From Lentinus brumalis (taxonomy: Eukaryota; Basidiomycota; Agaricomycetes; Polyporales; Polyporaceae): a stretch of DNA of 64,000 nucleotides. Where the stretch lies: NCBI GenBank assembly GCA_001792895.1, contig MARA01000014.1:186001-250000 (forward strand), written 5' to 3'. Position 1 is the first letter of the stretch. Each line of letters opens with the position of its first letter. Below the pieces are notes generated by a model. It was given only the letters and a program-made list of their open reading frames with translations. It was not told where the DNA came from and made no database searches. Positions 24,225 through 35,518 of this stretch are shown piece by piece. A program made the position numbers and the translations under genes.

Positions 24225-24738
24225 TCTGCACGCACTGCGCTAACGAATTACGACGAAGTATCATCTAGTGTATCAGTATGTGTCGCAGAGGATTCACCCG
24301 CTTTTCCTGGTGGATATCCGGCTTCCAATACATTGCAAGGCATGCCGCCTACGGGGCGTAGCCCTAGATAGGACTGAGAGTGAGTGCTCTCGAGACAGTC
24401 GTTCGCTGATACTGTCTGCGTCCCTTCAGCGACGCGACCGCAACCCCAGGCTGCCCTTGCAGACGCAATGGACCTGTTGTTATCCTAATCCGCCGGTTTC
24501 TAGGTCAACGCAGGTGCTATCGATTCCAAAGGTCGCTTTGTCAATCCGCGGTGCGGAGACGGAAGACGGGGATGCGGAGTTGGCGAAGAAGCGCTCCTAC
24601 TTAAGTCGCTCGCGCTCGCGTCCCCTCTCCTCCTTGCTATACCATCGCAGACCACATTCGCTAGCCTCTGCCTCCATCTCTTTCTGAAACCGGCGACAGT
24701 CGTTTATACTCCCCTCCCCATCCTCACCAAAGCACAAC
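24225..24738. other. Intergenic; promoter of the small ORF at 24739
   Basis: No protein-like frame was found. The right end is C/T-rich with a weak TATA-like tttatac about 45 bases before the ATG at 24739. Confidence 0.4.
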
Positions 24739-25023
24739 ATGCCCCCAACCCGCCGTACTTCGATCCGCCGGTCCCCGAGACAGAATGCGCTCTCTAGAGG
24801 GCGCAGGACTCGTCGAAATGACGAGAACAGATACACCCTTTCTATACCCCAGCAAGTGGCTACCGGCACGCCGAGGAGGGTCTTCGGTGACCATAATCCG
24901 GTGGTAACAACCACCGCCCCCCTCCCGCCGCCGCCGCCACCGCCGTCGCCTCCGAGCCAGGATGAGCACAGCAATGATGAGGGTTCTGTAGACATTTCTG
25001 CTATCTACGATCCTCTCTTTTGA
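24739..25023 (+). CDS. Small basic/proline-rich hypothetical protein
   Basis: A single-exon frame of 94 residues starts in a good context (cacaacATG) after a C/T-rich leader. The N-terminus is very basic (TRRTSIRRSPR, GRRTRRN). The middle contains PRRVFGDHNPVV and an eight-proline run, and the tail is acidic, ending in DISAIYDPLF. Composition and leader look like a real short fungal gene of unknown function. No domain is recognised, and a chance frame cannot be excluded. Confidence 0.45.
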   Translation: MPPTRRTSIRRSPRQNALSRGRRTRRNDENRYTLSIPQQVATGTPRRVFGDHNPVVTTTAPLPPPPPPPSPPSQDEHSNDEGSVDISAIYDPLF

Positions 25024-26081
25024 CGGTGCTGGGGCCATCGGAGAGCAAAGCGACATCTGCTCTTGTAAGTCCCTTCTATGCCGCTTTGCACGACCATCGC
25101 TGACTCTCGCGCCGGTGGTCCGTTCAAAGCGTAATCACTCCTCATACATCCCATACTCTGTATTTATTTCTTCTTGTTACTTTTCCTGTGTACATGCCCT
25201 TCCTCCTACCTCCATCGTTTCCTGACCGTCCGTCCCCCTACGTCATAGTCCTCATCCATCCTGCTGCACTTCCGTACCGGTGGTTTCTGGCCCGTCCGCG
25301 TCCTATAGTACCCGAATGATTCTGGTTGCTCCGAATACAGCTACTTGTTCGCTCAGTCCGCCAATTGACCCCGGTGGAAATTGTATAAGTATCATGTTGC
25401 GCGTCGCCGCCCGCAACTGTCTCCAGAGAGGTTAGGCTACTTACTCTGGAGCTCCCTCGTTCGCGTCTACTCAGACTTGTGTAAATCTAAGAGTTTGAAG
25501 CGGTCTCGAATCTCTTACCTGGCTAGTGCTCCTGCGGTCTCGCTCACAACGAGAGGCCAAGTACTGGCATCAGCATGCTGGTGTGGCTTATTACCGGATC
25601 CGGAATGTTGTGGTTCGCCCTGAGATTGATCAGACTACTAGCCGATCGCCTGTACCAAAAAGGATCCCCTGTCCGTATATGGTCAAGCTACGGACACTAG
25701 ATCGCGAGTAGTCTCCGTAGCCGACTATAATAGGAAGATGCATTGCAGCATTGCGGGTCGGTTTGCTCAAGCAACTGGGAAGGTGAGTCTAGACTTCGTG
25801 CAAGCGTCCAGGCTGCGTAGTGACAGGCGTGAAGACATTGAGGAAGTGCTGGCAGTTGTAAAAGTCATCAAGTCGCGGTACGCAGTCAGTAGATGTGGAT
25901 AAAATGATACTCAATACATGTCTGCGGTCGTAGGGTACTACATTGAACATTCCTTCTTCTTTGATTCACTACGAGAAACATAGCACGCTCCACAACAAGT
26001 CCGAAAAATCGCCAGAAAGAGATGTGCTTAACCTTGCGGGAAGAGGAGGGTTACGCCCCAAGCGTCGTTCGACCTGCCTGT
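25024..26081. other. Intergenic; no gene recognised
   Basis: The left part is probably the 3' region of the small ORF. The rest holds only short frames; 3' sequence of the fimbrin gene begins at the right edge. Nothing else is seen. Confidence 0.45.
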
Positions 26082-28613
26082 TCACTGCTGGTTCTCGAGA
26101 GCCATCAGACTGCCGACGAAGGTCATGATCTACAAGCACGAATAAACATCACTTTGGAACACATAAAGAACCAGCACAGGGGGAGACTTACCAAACGGGG
26201 CCGGACGTCGACGATATCCTCGGGTACCAAGAAGATGAGCGCGTTCATCTTCCTTGCAATGGAGATGGCAAGCTTGGCTGGAAGCACATTCGATACGATC
26301 AGCCCGCGGCATCTCGTCAATGCCAGGACGTGCACTCACCATTCTGCTTGCGGTCCTCGTAATCGCCGTTCTCGCTGACATTGATGACGAGCGTCGGGTC
26401 GACGATACCAGGACGGAGCGCCTCGAGCAAGTCAAGGAAGAAGATACCAGTCGTGAGCGACGGGTCCTTGAACGAGCGGATGGGCCGCACGCCGGGCTTC
26501 GCTTTTTGCGCAGTGGTGTTCGCCCACTTGAGGATCTCGGTGTCGCTGATGGGGCGTCCTTGGCTAGTCTTCGACAGCGAACTGAGCGTCTGTGTGATGT
26601 TTTTGCTGCACATACGATGAGCGGATCCTGGAGCCATATGAGACGTAGATACTCACCGCATGAGCTGCCAGACGAGGCCGAGCACGAGAGTCTTGTTTCC
26701 ATCGACGATGTCGGAGCCCTGGATACCGACGAGGTGCATGCCGCTCTGCTTGCCGAGGTCGACAACGTAGTTGCAGTTCTCGACCTGTTTGAAGCGCGAC
26801 AGCTTCGACTGATTCGGTGTGACACCAATGTCCTCCTCCTCCCCATCGGCGTTGGTGTACGTCTCCTGCTCCGGACCCGCCTTAGGCTTGCTGACGCGGC
26901 GCCAGACGACCGAGCCAGGCATGATGCGGTCAAAGGCCTGAAGAAGGACGACACCGTCGCGCACGTTCTCGAACAAGTTGAACACCGCGGGCTCGACGCC
27001 GAGAGAGTTGAGCCAAAGCGTGAAGACGCGGGCCTCGCGCTCGCCTTCGGCGTCGAAGTCTTCGACAACGCCGTAGTCCTTCGCCTCCTGCTCATCAAGA
27101 GGTGCGAGACCGGGGTAGTTGTTGAACAGATTGGCGACGAAGGCAAGGTTCAGACGAGGGTTACCGGAGACGAGCGAGGCCGGCGATAGGTACTTGCGGC
27201 AACCGATCGCGTCCGCATTTTGTAGTACCTGCAGAGATATGAGACATATGCCCTGTCAAACTGATATACGTATGGTACGTACCTGCTCTGCGCGTTGCCG
27301 TACATCACGCGTCTGGAGAGGAGCCAGGGAGCACTTATCCGGAACGAGCTGGTTCAGGAGAACAGTATAGTTCTCGCCATCCGAAACGTCGCGGCTGAAG
27401 TTGTTGACCCTGAAGACGCGTGGTCAGCAATTGGCAAGAATGAGGAGCGCAATGGAGATGTATTTACCGTCGCTTCCAACCTGCCTGCTTGAGGTGGTAG
27501 TTGAACCACCTCAGCAGGATCTGGTCAGGGGTCAACCGCAAGAGGTCATCAATCGTCTCGCCCTCCTCGCACAACCGGTACAGCTCAGGGTGAAGCTTGA
27601 TGTCGACCTGTGCCAACAGACCACGGCGGATGATCTGCCAGATGAGACCAAGGATAAGGTGCTCCCTGCCCTCGGCGATATCTGTGGGACCAATGTTGAC
27701 GACAGAGCATCCAATAGCCTTCGCGGAGGTGATGACAATGTTGTTGTTCTCAGTCATTTGGAACGCGTTCAAAGGCTTCTTCGAGGTGGGCTTGTTCAGG
27801 ACACGGACATCAATGGTCTCGGGCACGGAGTCGTTGATCAACTTGCAAAGGATGAGACCATCCCGACACTCGTCGAAGAGCTGCATGGTGTCGGTAGGAA
27901 TAGGGAGACGGTGGCCAACATCCGCGTCGCCTTCGAGCACCTAAGACAACGTAAGTCAAACAGCTCAAGGTCGCATCCAGGCCGATAGAGATGAGCATCT
28001 GCAGAAGTATCCTGCTACCAATGGCGGACCCTCGCCCTTGACCGTCTCTTGAGACATCCGCATCTCTCTTCTACCATATGTCCCGGCAACCCGACACGAC
28101 CGATCGCGAAGATGTACTCACCGCATTGATGTGGTTGGTGAACTCCGCGCGTTCCTCCTCGTTGATCGTATGGCTAACATTCGCATTGGAGCCGTGCACC
28201 GTGACCTTTCCGGCCCTCGAGGGCAAAAGCGCCTCCTTCGATTGACTCCGCAGCTTGACGTTGAGCTATACGCGCACACAAATGATCAAACCTCGAGTTC
28301 GCAAGGATCTAAGGCAACGTGCGCACCTCCACCCAGTCGTCGAGCTCGACCTTGCCACTCGAGTCCACACTGACATGCTTCAGGACCTCCCGTGCCCGAT
28401 CGTACGACTCTCCCGAAGCCTGCAAAGACTGCAGGACGCGCTGCTTTTCGACGCGTCCAGGAGTGTCGGTCGATATGTTGCTGCGCGAAAGCGATGAATT
28501 CCGGCGTCATTGTCTCAGCAAGCCGGGTACACGTACTTGAAGCGGGTGATGAGGTCGTGCATCTCATCTTGCGAGACCTCTGGGTATTTCTTGCGTAGTC
28601 TGAATGCGTCCAT
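26082..28613 (-). CDS. SAC6: Fimbrin (actin-bundling protein, plastin family)
   Basis: Nine exons on the minus strand join to 648 residues: 28613-28537, 28480-28327, 28265-28122, 27940-27468, 27409-27283, 27228-26657, 26605-26340, 26277-26192 and 26129-26082. The N-terminal 75 residues form the EF-hand-like region, with KVELDDWVE as its second loop. Four calponin-homology domains follow in two tandem pairs. Marks include NHINAVLEGD, GLILCKLINDSVP, FQMTENNNIVI, ILLRWFNYHLKQAGW, LNLAFVANLFN, VVWRRVSKP, GIQGSDIVDG and PEDIVDVRPRL. Length and order match fungal fimbrins (Sac6/Fim1), which cross-link actin filaments in patches, cables and the cytokinetic ring. Both EF loops lack canonical acidic ligands, so calcium control is unlikely. 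A TATATA element lies about 80 bases upstream. The assignment is very secure. Confidence 0.95.
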
Positions 28614-28690
28614 GGTGGTGGAGGATGTGGTCGATGAGAGAGATGGGTATATGCGCAGGCTTGGCCACTGCCGCTGACGTCGTTGCCGGA

Positions 28691-28696
28691 TATATA
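28691..28696 (-). promoter_or_regulatory. TATA box of the fimbrin gene
   Basis: TATATA lies 78-83 bases before the fimbrin ATG at 28613 on the minus strand, in the same geometry as the other TATA-containing genes of the window. Confidence 0.5.
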
Positions 28697-31600
28697 CACG
28701 GAGTGACGGACCAGGACGGACCTGGCGGGCCCTGGCGGTCATCTACCGCGCGTCACTAGGCGTCACTTGTCTCTGCCCACTAGTAGTCTACAGCGGCACC
28801 GCTCATCTCCTCGTCTCCGTGCTGCGCAGCATTTTTCTGCTCTGGTGTGCTGTGGACCGTCGGGTTCTCGCCTGCGGGTATGTTCAACATTGCCGGATGG
28901 GGCGCATGAAACTGCTGTGGCTCATGGACATCGACTGCGCGTTTGCGCCAAGGCATGGTGAGTCAAGAACATCCCTCATTATTGCGAAGTCTCGGGCCGT
29001 CGTGCACTGGGATTCGGGGGACGTATGGCTTCGCCCGCAGTGCGCGATGCGCGTCCGGCTGGGCAAAAGATGCATGCGCTCTCAGTTGCGCAACTCAACC
29101 AACAACCCACACTCATTGGAATGTTGTGCATGTGCCTGCTTGGTGTCACTATCGCAATGTGCCCTCAGAGAAAATATTTCTGTCCCTACGTTTGCCTGGG
29201 CGACCCTAGTATGTTGCCTGCGGCCTTCCGGCAAGCGGCGTCCCAACGTGCAGTTCCTCGTCCTTTGGCCACCGAAGACACTGCACGTGTTCGTCAGGGC
29301 TAGCATGGAGTCGCAATGCGCATAGGCTGTATGCGGCATGCGTACATTTACCTTGCTCCTCTATGGCCGCATATCACCTTGTCGGTCAGCGATCTGTGCG
29401 TACGTGGTCATAGAGACTTCAATTGCAACCTGGTTTGTCGTTACTGTTTTCTACTTGCATACTTGTTTTCGTTCTCCGATATGCCATGATAATTGACATC
29501 CGATTCGCCGTCTTCGCAGGGTTTCCCAGAGGATCTATAGAGCACGCTATGCGCAACCGTGCTCCTTCGAAACGATTGTCCCCATGTATGCGCTCCTCCA
29601 ATCCATCCTTCGGCATCTTGTCCGCACAAACAGTCTTCTGCACAATGTCTCCTCGACGGGTGGCCCTTGTTCCGTCGCCTAGACCTTCCTACGTTGTGCC
29701 ACGTTGCACAATGTATACTCAAAACGTGTCCTCCAAGCTTCTACGGCCCGAAAGCCCTTTAAAAACCCATCGTGGTAGCTCCGGCATTCCGAGGCGAACT
29801 GCTGGCTCAAAACCGATATCAACATACCCTACCTAGAAGTCTATCACACCCGTGCACTTCTAGTCCGCCTCGGGTCACCGCCCACCCACCCGGGACTAGG
29901 TTTCTGCTTTCCCCAGGTGACCACACACGCACACACTGCGGCATTCTCTCCGGTCAGATGCAAAATCTATATCGCGAGCCTATCAACGGGAACACGCAGT
30001 CAAGGTGTTGCAAGTCGTCGATATGTATGCATGTTCGACAGGTGCGGCGACTTCTTTCGACACCCTGTCGCTTGACGGACCGTCCGTCCTTGTTCGCCCG
30101 CCTTCTTGCCGAGACGGAGTCGACCTTCTCGGGTACTGACCTCCTGGCGCTCCGCGACCGGGGCTTCTACCAAGTACTCCCCTTCTCAGCAACTCCTCCC
30201 AAGGGCTGCTCATTGGTTGACCCCGCTCGGTATTCAGCCCAGCAACGAGGCTGCCAGCGCCCCACCACCAGCTTCCTGTTATCAGGCCACAACTGAGGCT
30301 GCGGCGTGCGATCACCCGGCTTCTATCGTGCGCGCTCCGAACGCGGGTACGGTACCCACTGACCTACCGCCGTACAGTGCGGTAAGACAGATGTCTTCTC
30401 CCATTCCGCTTTACGTACGCTGCATACTCAACGACAATATGCCCCAGTGCAGCTAGTCCTTGCACGGCTACGCTCTCGCCTTCTGTTCGCACCCAGCGCA
30501 ATAGCCGGCTCTCACCCTGCACATCGTGCCTCCCTCGGGATCCCCGTTCAAAGCCGCACTCGACGCTCAAGCCGCTCGGAGAAGGCCCCTCCGGAACGCC
30601 CATTGACTATCGATGAACTCGAAGGCAAGAATATAGCCGTGGATGACCTAGGCCACTCTCTTCCCCGCGCGTCGATTGCCATTTAGCATTAGCGACGATC
30701 CTCAACTCTCCTCGCACGGGGTCCGACACGGCCTCTGCCCCATCCCAAGCTGGCAGCAGACGCACCTCTTCAAGCAAGTTCGTCCCCGGATCGTGGCTCC
30801 ATGAGGTCACAGGAGCGTCAGCTCGGTTCACAGCCAGAGAAGGTGCTTGTTAGGACTTGCAATCAACGATAATCATCTCATAGAGATTGTGTCAGATGCT
30901 CGGACGGACGGACGCACGGCGGTAGTGTCCTCTCCTCGCCGTCGCCCCGGATCGCGCCCCAATCGCACTGCAGGCCCGTGAGCACGCAAGTGCACGGCCT
31001 GGACCGCGGACGCACCGACCCCAGTTTCGGATGAAGTTATCGACGCAGGGGTCGCCTGCCACTGTCAGTGCGGGCAAACGGTGAAACCGCCGGTCGCTAC
31101 TCATCGCGGGTACGCTAGCGTCGTTGCGCAATCAGGAAGACGTACTATGCAGCAGCTCTATCCACGTGTTGCAACCTCCCGAGATCTCAGCCCTGTTAGC
31201 TGAGTATGGATACTCTCAGTCTTGGATTCTGCAATCACGCATACGCAAGGTACGCATAATTTACGGTTCGCGGTGATACCTTCCTAGACCGAAGCCCGCG
31301 TCTGTGGCTCTACAGCACTCTGCTCGAACGCCTGCACGGGCCCCCAGCTGGCTCCGGTCGGCTGGCGAGCAGTTGCTCAAGACAGTATTAGTATTTACAC
31401 GTTTGTGGCATGGAGGCGACTTCCTTTCCGCATCCCACGCAACGCCAGGCGGCTCGACGATACATATCCACATCGAACTCTCCCCGTGCTTCGCCTCCCG
31501 CTTCCCACACGAACAGGCTATCCATCGATATGAGATAGAGTTCTGTTCCTCCCGTCCGTGGGGCATCCGGACGAGAAGACCGTGAAGGACCACCGAGCAG

Positions 31601-32317
31601 GAGAAGGTCGCACTCAGTGCGGACCAACACAAGTGTGCTTATTGGCCTACTGTGCGTCGGGAGCGGTCACAAGACTGCGAGGTCGGGCCAAACTTAGCAG
31701 GCTGCGATTGCCATGTCATTGACAGTATCCGGGTGCGCAGGATGGTGGCGCGATCCGGCGGGATTCTGTCATACGAAGGAGGTTCGCGGCAGCGCGCTCC
31801 CTGTCGTATGCTCAACTCACGCGCTGTTGATGTGTGCGATGATGCACCTGGGCCGAGGCTAGTCTCCTCGTGCATGGCCGGTTCTGTTGGTCTGAACATG
31901 GAAGGCGCAGGACGATGGTACATATAGTGGCTTCTGTTGGTTGTTCGGACGGGGCAGCGGCGCCCAATAGGGATCCGCTCGTTCTATCGCGGCCACTGCA
32001 TTGACAGCTATCGGATGGCAATCTAGCCAAAGCCGATTTGCACCCTCGAATGGGCGCGGCAGCAGTCGGGACATCGAGTGCTATCGCGCAGAGGTGGTGG
32101 GATGTGTCGTGCACGTGGCCCGGACGAGCAGGACGCGGTGTGCGCTGGTGTCGGTGGATGTGTGTGCAGACGGGCGCACAGGGGGTGTGGGGTATGCAGC
32201 AGCTATCGACATCGATAAAGGGCGTTCTAGACAGCGACGCTCTTCCGTCGAGAGATCGAAGGAGGATGCCGGATGACGCTAGATCGGATCAAGATCCGCC
32301 CTCGCTCCCCGTACTAG

Positions 32318-32323
32318 TATAAG
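32318..32323 (+). promoter_or_regulatory. TATA box of the FKBP12 gene
   Basis: TATAAG lies about 80 bases before the ATG at 32400 and is followed by a C/T-rich leader. Confidence 0.55.
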
Positions 32324-32399
32324 TGCGTAGCCACACCGCCAGTCGTGCTCTCTACGCCTCCTTGATTATCTCCATAATCATCGTCCTCCTGTCACGGCC

Positions 32400-33113
32400 A
32401 TGGTCAGTCCCCGTCTGCAGCGTGCCCGTCGTTCTCCGCTAATCCTCTCTCGTCCTCCCCAGGGTGTCACTGTCGAGACCATCACTCCCGGAGACGGCGT
32501 GCACTTCCCCCAGAGGGGCGGTACGTCCTCGCCTCCATCGATGCCCTTATTTCTCGCTCCTCATGCGCGCGCATCTCTCTCCCAGACACGGTCCAAATTC
32601 ACTATGTTGGTACCCTCCTGGACGGCAAGAAGTTCGACTCGAGCAGGGATCGGTGCGTGATCGCGTCCTCGTATGTGTTTGCGAAGCACGGCTCACCTCC
32701 TGCTTGCACAGTGGAGAGCCATTCGTCACTGAGATTGGCGTGGGCAAGGTGATCAAGGGCTGGGACGAGGGTGCGTATCCGCCTCCACTCGCGCTGTGTC
32801 CGCATCGTTCCTAATCGCGTCCACATCGCCGCATCAGGTGTGCCACAGCTGTCCCTCGGCCAGAAGGCGATCCTCACGGCGACACCGGACTACGTGAGTC
32901 TTCTGCTTCCTGCTCCCTACTCTTGCGTCTTCACGATTCCACTTCCCTGAATTGCGCTTCTCTTCTGTCGTGACTTCATTTCGTGTCATCTATCCTTCCA
33001 TCGACGGACTTCTGACCCCGCTTCCTCCAGGCATACGGCCAACGGGGCTTCCCCCGGTGATCCCGCCCAATTCCACGCTCAAGTTCGAGGTCGAGCTGCT
33101 CAAGATCAACTGA
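32400..33113 (+). CDS. FPR1: FKBP12 peptidyl-prolyl isomerase, last exon broken by a 1-base frameshift
   Basis: Six exons are read: 32400-32402 (the ATG alone), 32463-32520, 32586-32652, 32712-32770, 32838-32893 and 33031-33113. The protein starts [13 protein letters not shown] and shows the FKBP12 core: [53 protein letters not shown]12 catalyses cis-trans isomerisation of proline bonds and is the receptor for FK506 and rapamycin; the Tyr, Phe, Asp and Trp of the drug pocket are visible. In the last exon, after RGFP, the run CCCCC at 33051-33055 throws the frame into a stop at 33058-33060. The conserved ending ([18 protein letters not shown]) follows immediately in the other frame. Six C would give a normal 108-residue protein. 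A sequencing error is more likely than a real lesion, because the rest is fully conserved. Confidence 0.9.
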
Positions 33114-35518
33114 TCTGCGCGCTCGCTCGTTCATCGGCACGCCATCACCCCCGCCCTGGCTCTGTCCGGGCACGGTCGGGCTGCCTAGGCTGTTTCGGAC
33201 CCTCATCCCACTCACCCTCCTCCGACGTCGGATTCCGGTTTCTTGCACTTGTATGTACATACGTTTGGGACGGGCGAGGGCCGCCCGTTGTGAGATTACC
33301 ACTGTTCTATAGCACGCGCACGTTCCTCTCATATCCTGTCTCTGTTTGCCTCCATTCTCTGCCATGCATCGTGTACCTGGCCGCGTTCGTGTTCGCACTC
33401 TCCTCTCATCATCACACATCACATGACATGGCACTTTCTGTCTTCTCGATCCCCGTCGGTCGGTGGGTTGGACGCGGGGTGAACGTTTGAACGGTGTACC
33501 ACTGCAGATGGCGGACGATCGCATTTCCATTTGGTGTCCTTGCCATTGCTTGGTGCAATCGATAGCAATGTGTACATAGATTCTGCTCATCTCATCCATC
33601 GGACATCGATGTCAGTGACAGGTACCGCGCCGCCCGCGATGACTCTCCCGTTCTGCTCGGAAGCACGGGATGACGTGCACGCCCGGAATGGAAGGTTGTA
33701 TAGCAGGCGGAGGTGGGGTCCAGGCCTATGCTACTTAGTACTGACCCTGCCGGGCCCACCCTCATCGTTCAATCGTGGCGGCGTGCATCGTACTCTGCGG
33801 TGCTCCAGTCGCCACTAGTACTGGCAGCGCCGTCGGTCTCAGAAATAACCAGCGCGAGCTTTGCGACGATGGCGAGATGTCCGAGTCGCCGAGCGCATAT
33901 GGGAACATGGAATCTTGCTATTAGGTTAAGCTTCTCTCAACTTCTCTCACAGGCTTCTCTATGTACTCGCGTGATTCAGGCCTGGGATCCCGCGTTCTGA
34001 TCACCGCTGGACCCAAAGCAGCAAGTCTCGTAGTACGAGAACTCCGACGTCCGCTGACCGTGAGCCTGCGAGTCATGGGCTCCTCCGTGCTGGCGAATTT
34101 ATAACTTTGAGAGATGCGCTTGAATTGCCATACGGTGGACACTGCGGGTGCGGTTGCGAATATCGTGGAGGTGGTTTGTGGCCTATCTTGGCGTCGACCG
34201 CCACCGCCGCGGCATTTGCGGGCCCGGCGGAGCTGCGTCCAGTCACATTCGCCGCATTTCACTAGTCGCTGCCGGCGGCAGCCATTATTGAACAAAACGT
34301 CGTAAGAGGCGAGCTGCCGCCTTCAGTGGTAATGGTGTACTTCTATCGTGATTGGTCAATGAGACCCAGAGGATATCCGTAAGTAGTCGGGTTTACTCGA
34401 CGTCCATAGAGATAGGTGCAGGGGTCGAGTGATCGAGGGTGCGCACTACATTGTATAGCGTCCCGCGACGATCCGCGATGTCAGAACACGGCCACGACAG
34501 GTGACCGCGCACCAAGTTCCAGGAAACGACGCACGCACGTCTACTGGAGGTGGGATTGGACATACGTTGCAAGTTTCGAGCGTGTCCTGGGCTTCCAGGT
34601 AGGCACGACGCTTCGATCCCAGTGTACGGCGCACGCGCAATACAGCCAAGGACTTCGAGACTTCGTGGACCTTCCGTTGGGATTGGGGCAAACGCCTGGA
34701 GGGTGCTTCTGCAATGATAGCGTCTGCGGGGCAAGACGCCGCGAAGGTTTTCACAACGTCAGGCTCAGCTGGTAGACGGGATCTTCGCCTTATCCAAACT
34801 GGAAGAGACGGGGAGACAGGGTGCCGCAACGTCGTGTCTACGACGCTATGTATAGCGAAATCAGAGTTTGCGCATGTAGGAGGAAGTCCTGTACCCTTAC
34901 CTTCTTCGCTCCATAGTCTTCTCTCCTGACCTTCAGGGACGGCAGAAAGCCACATTATTACCGTTTTCCCATACCTACTTAGCTTCCAGCTAGGCTTCCA
35001 GGCTTGGAGGCTTTGAACGTACTGGTCATCACTGCCTTATTCGAGTCGCCGTGGCTTTGCAAGTCCATATCACCGCGATAGCATCCATGTAGACACCAAT
35101 GTGGGGCTTAGATTGTGATGAGCTCAATGCTGCGAGGAGGAGATTCACTTGAAGATATTAGGCCTCCTCCTGCCTCCTCCTCCTTCATGATCAGCTTGAG
35201 CGCTGACGCCGGACCGGTCATGCAACCTCGGCCCGGGCTCGGACTGCGGGCCGGCCGGGGTTGCTGTCCTGCACCTCTCCGTCTTGGCCCTATTTGTTGG
35301 ATCTTGAGGAGGGCAGTGATGCGTTGGTCGTATGATGCCTGAACACCCTCAAGCATTTCGGGAAAGGGGAGGGAGGTCGGCGTGAACAGTCCTTACTGCC
35401 ATACTGGCGGAGCTCGAACTCTGATGTCATCGTGAGCGTCGCTCGAGCACACCTCGAACGCAGCGCAACGGTAGCTCTGATCCCCACCACCATCTCCAAT
35501 CCATTGTGCACGCGCATC
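33114..35518. other. Intergenic; no gene recognised
   Basis: The first 400 bases are likely FKBP12 3' region. The remainder holds scattered short frames without recognisable domains. The last 100 bases are the probable promoter of the glutathione transferase. Confidence 0.45.

Larger units (their letters stand above)
28614..32399. other. Long gene-poor interval; promoter elements at both ends
   Basis: The left end holds the fimbrin promoter and the right end the FKBP12 promoter. Between them several open frames occur (for example 28819-29325 plus and 29772-30456 plus in two frames). None shows a family pattern, and no chain of introns links them. A gene unique to this lineage could be hidden here, but I cannot support one. 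Confidence 0.4.

Noticed and set aside
26254..27189. 311-residue open frame on the plus strand
   Set aside because: Antisense to conserved fimbrin exons; it has no independent signals.
30106..30456. 116-residue plus-strand frame with proline-rich text
   Set aside because: No recognised domain, overlapping frames are equally open, and no intron chain was found.
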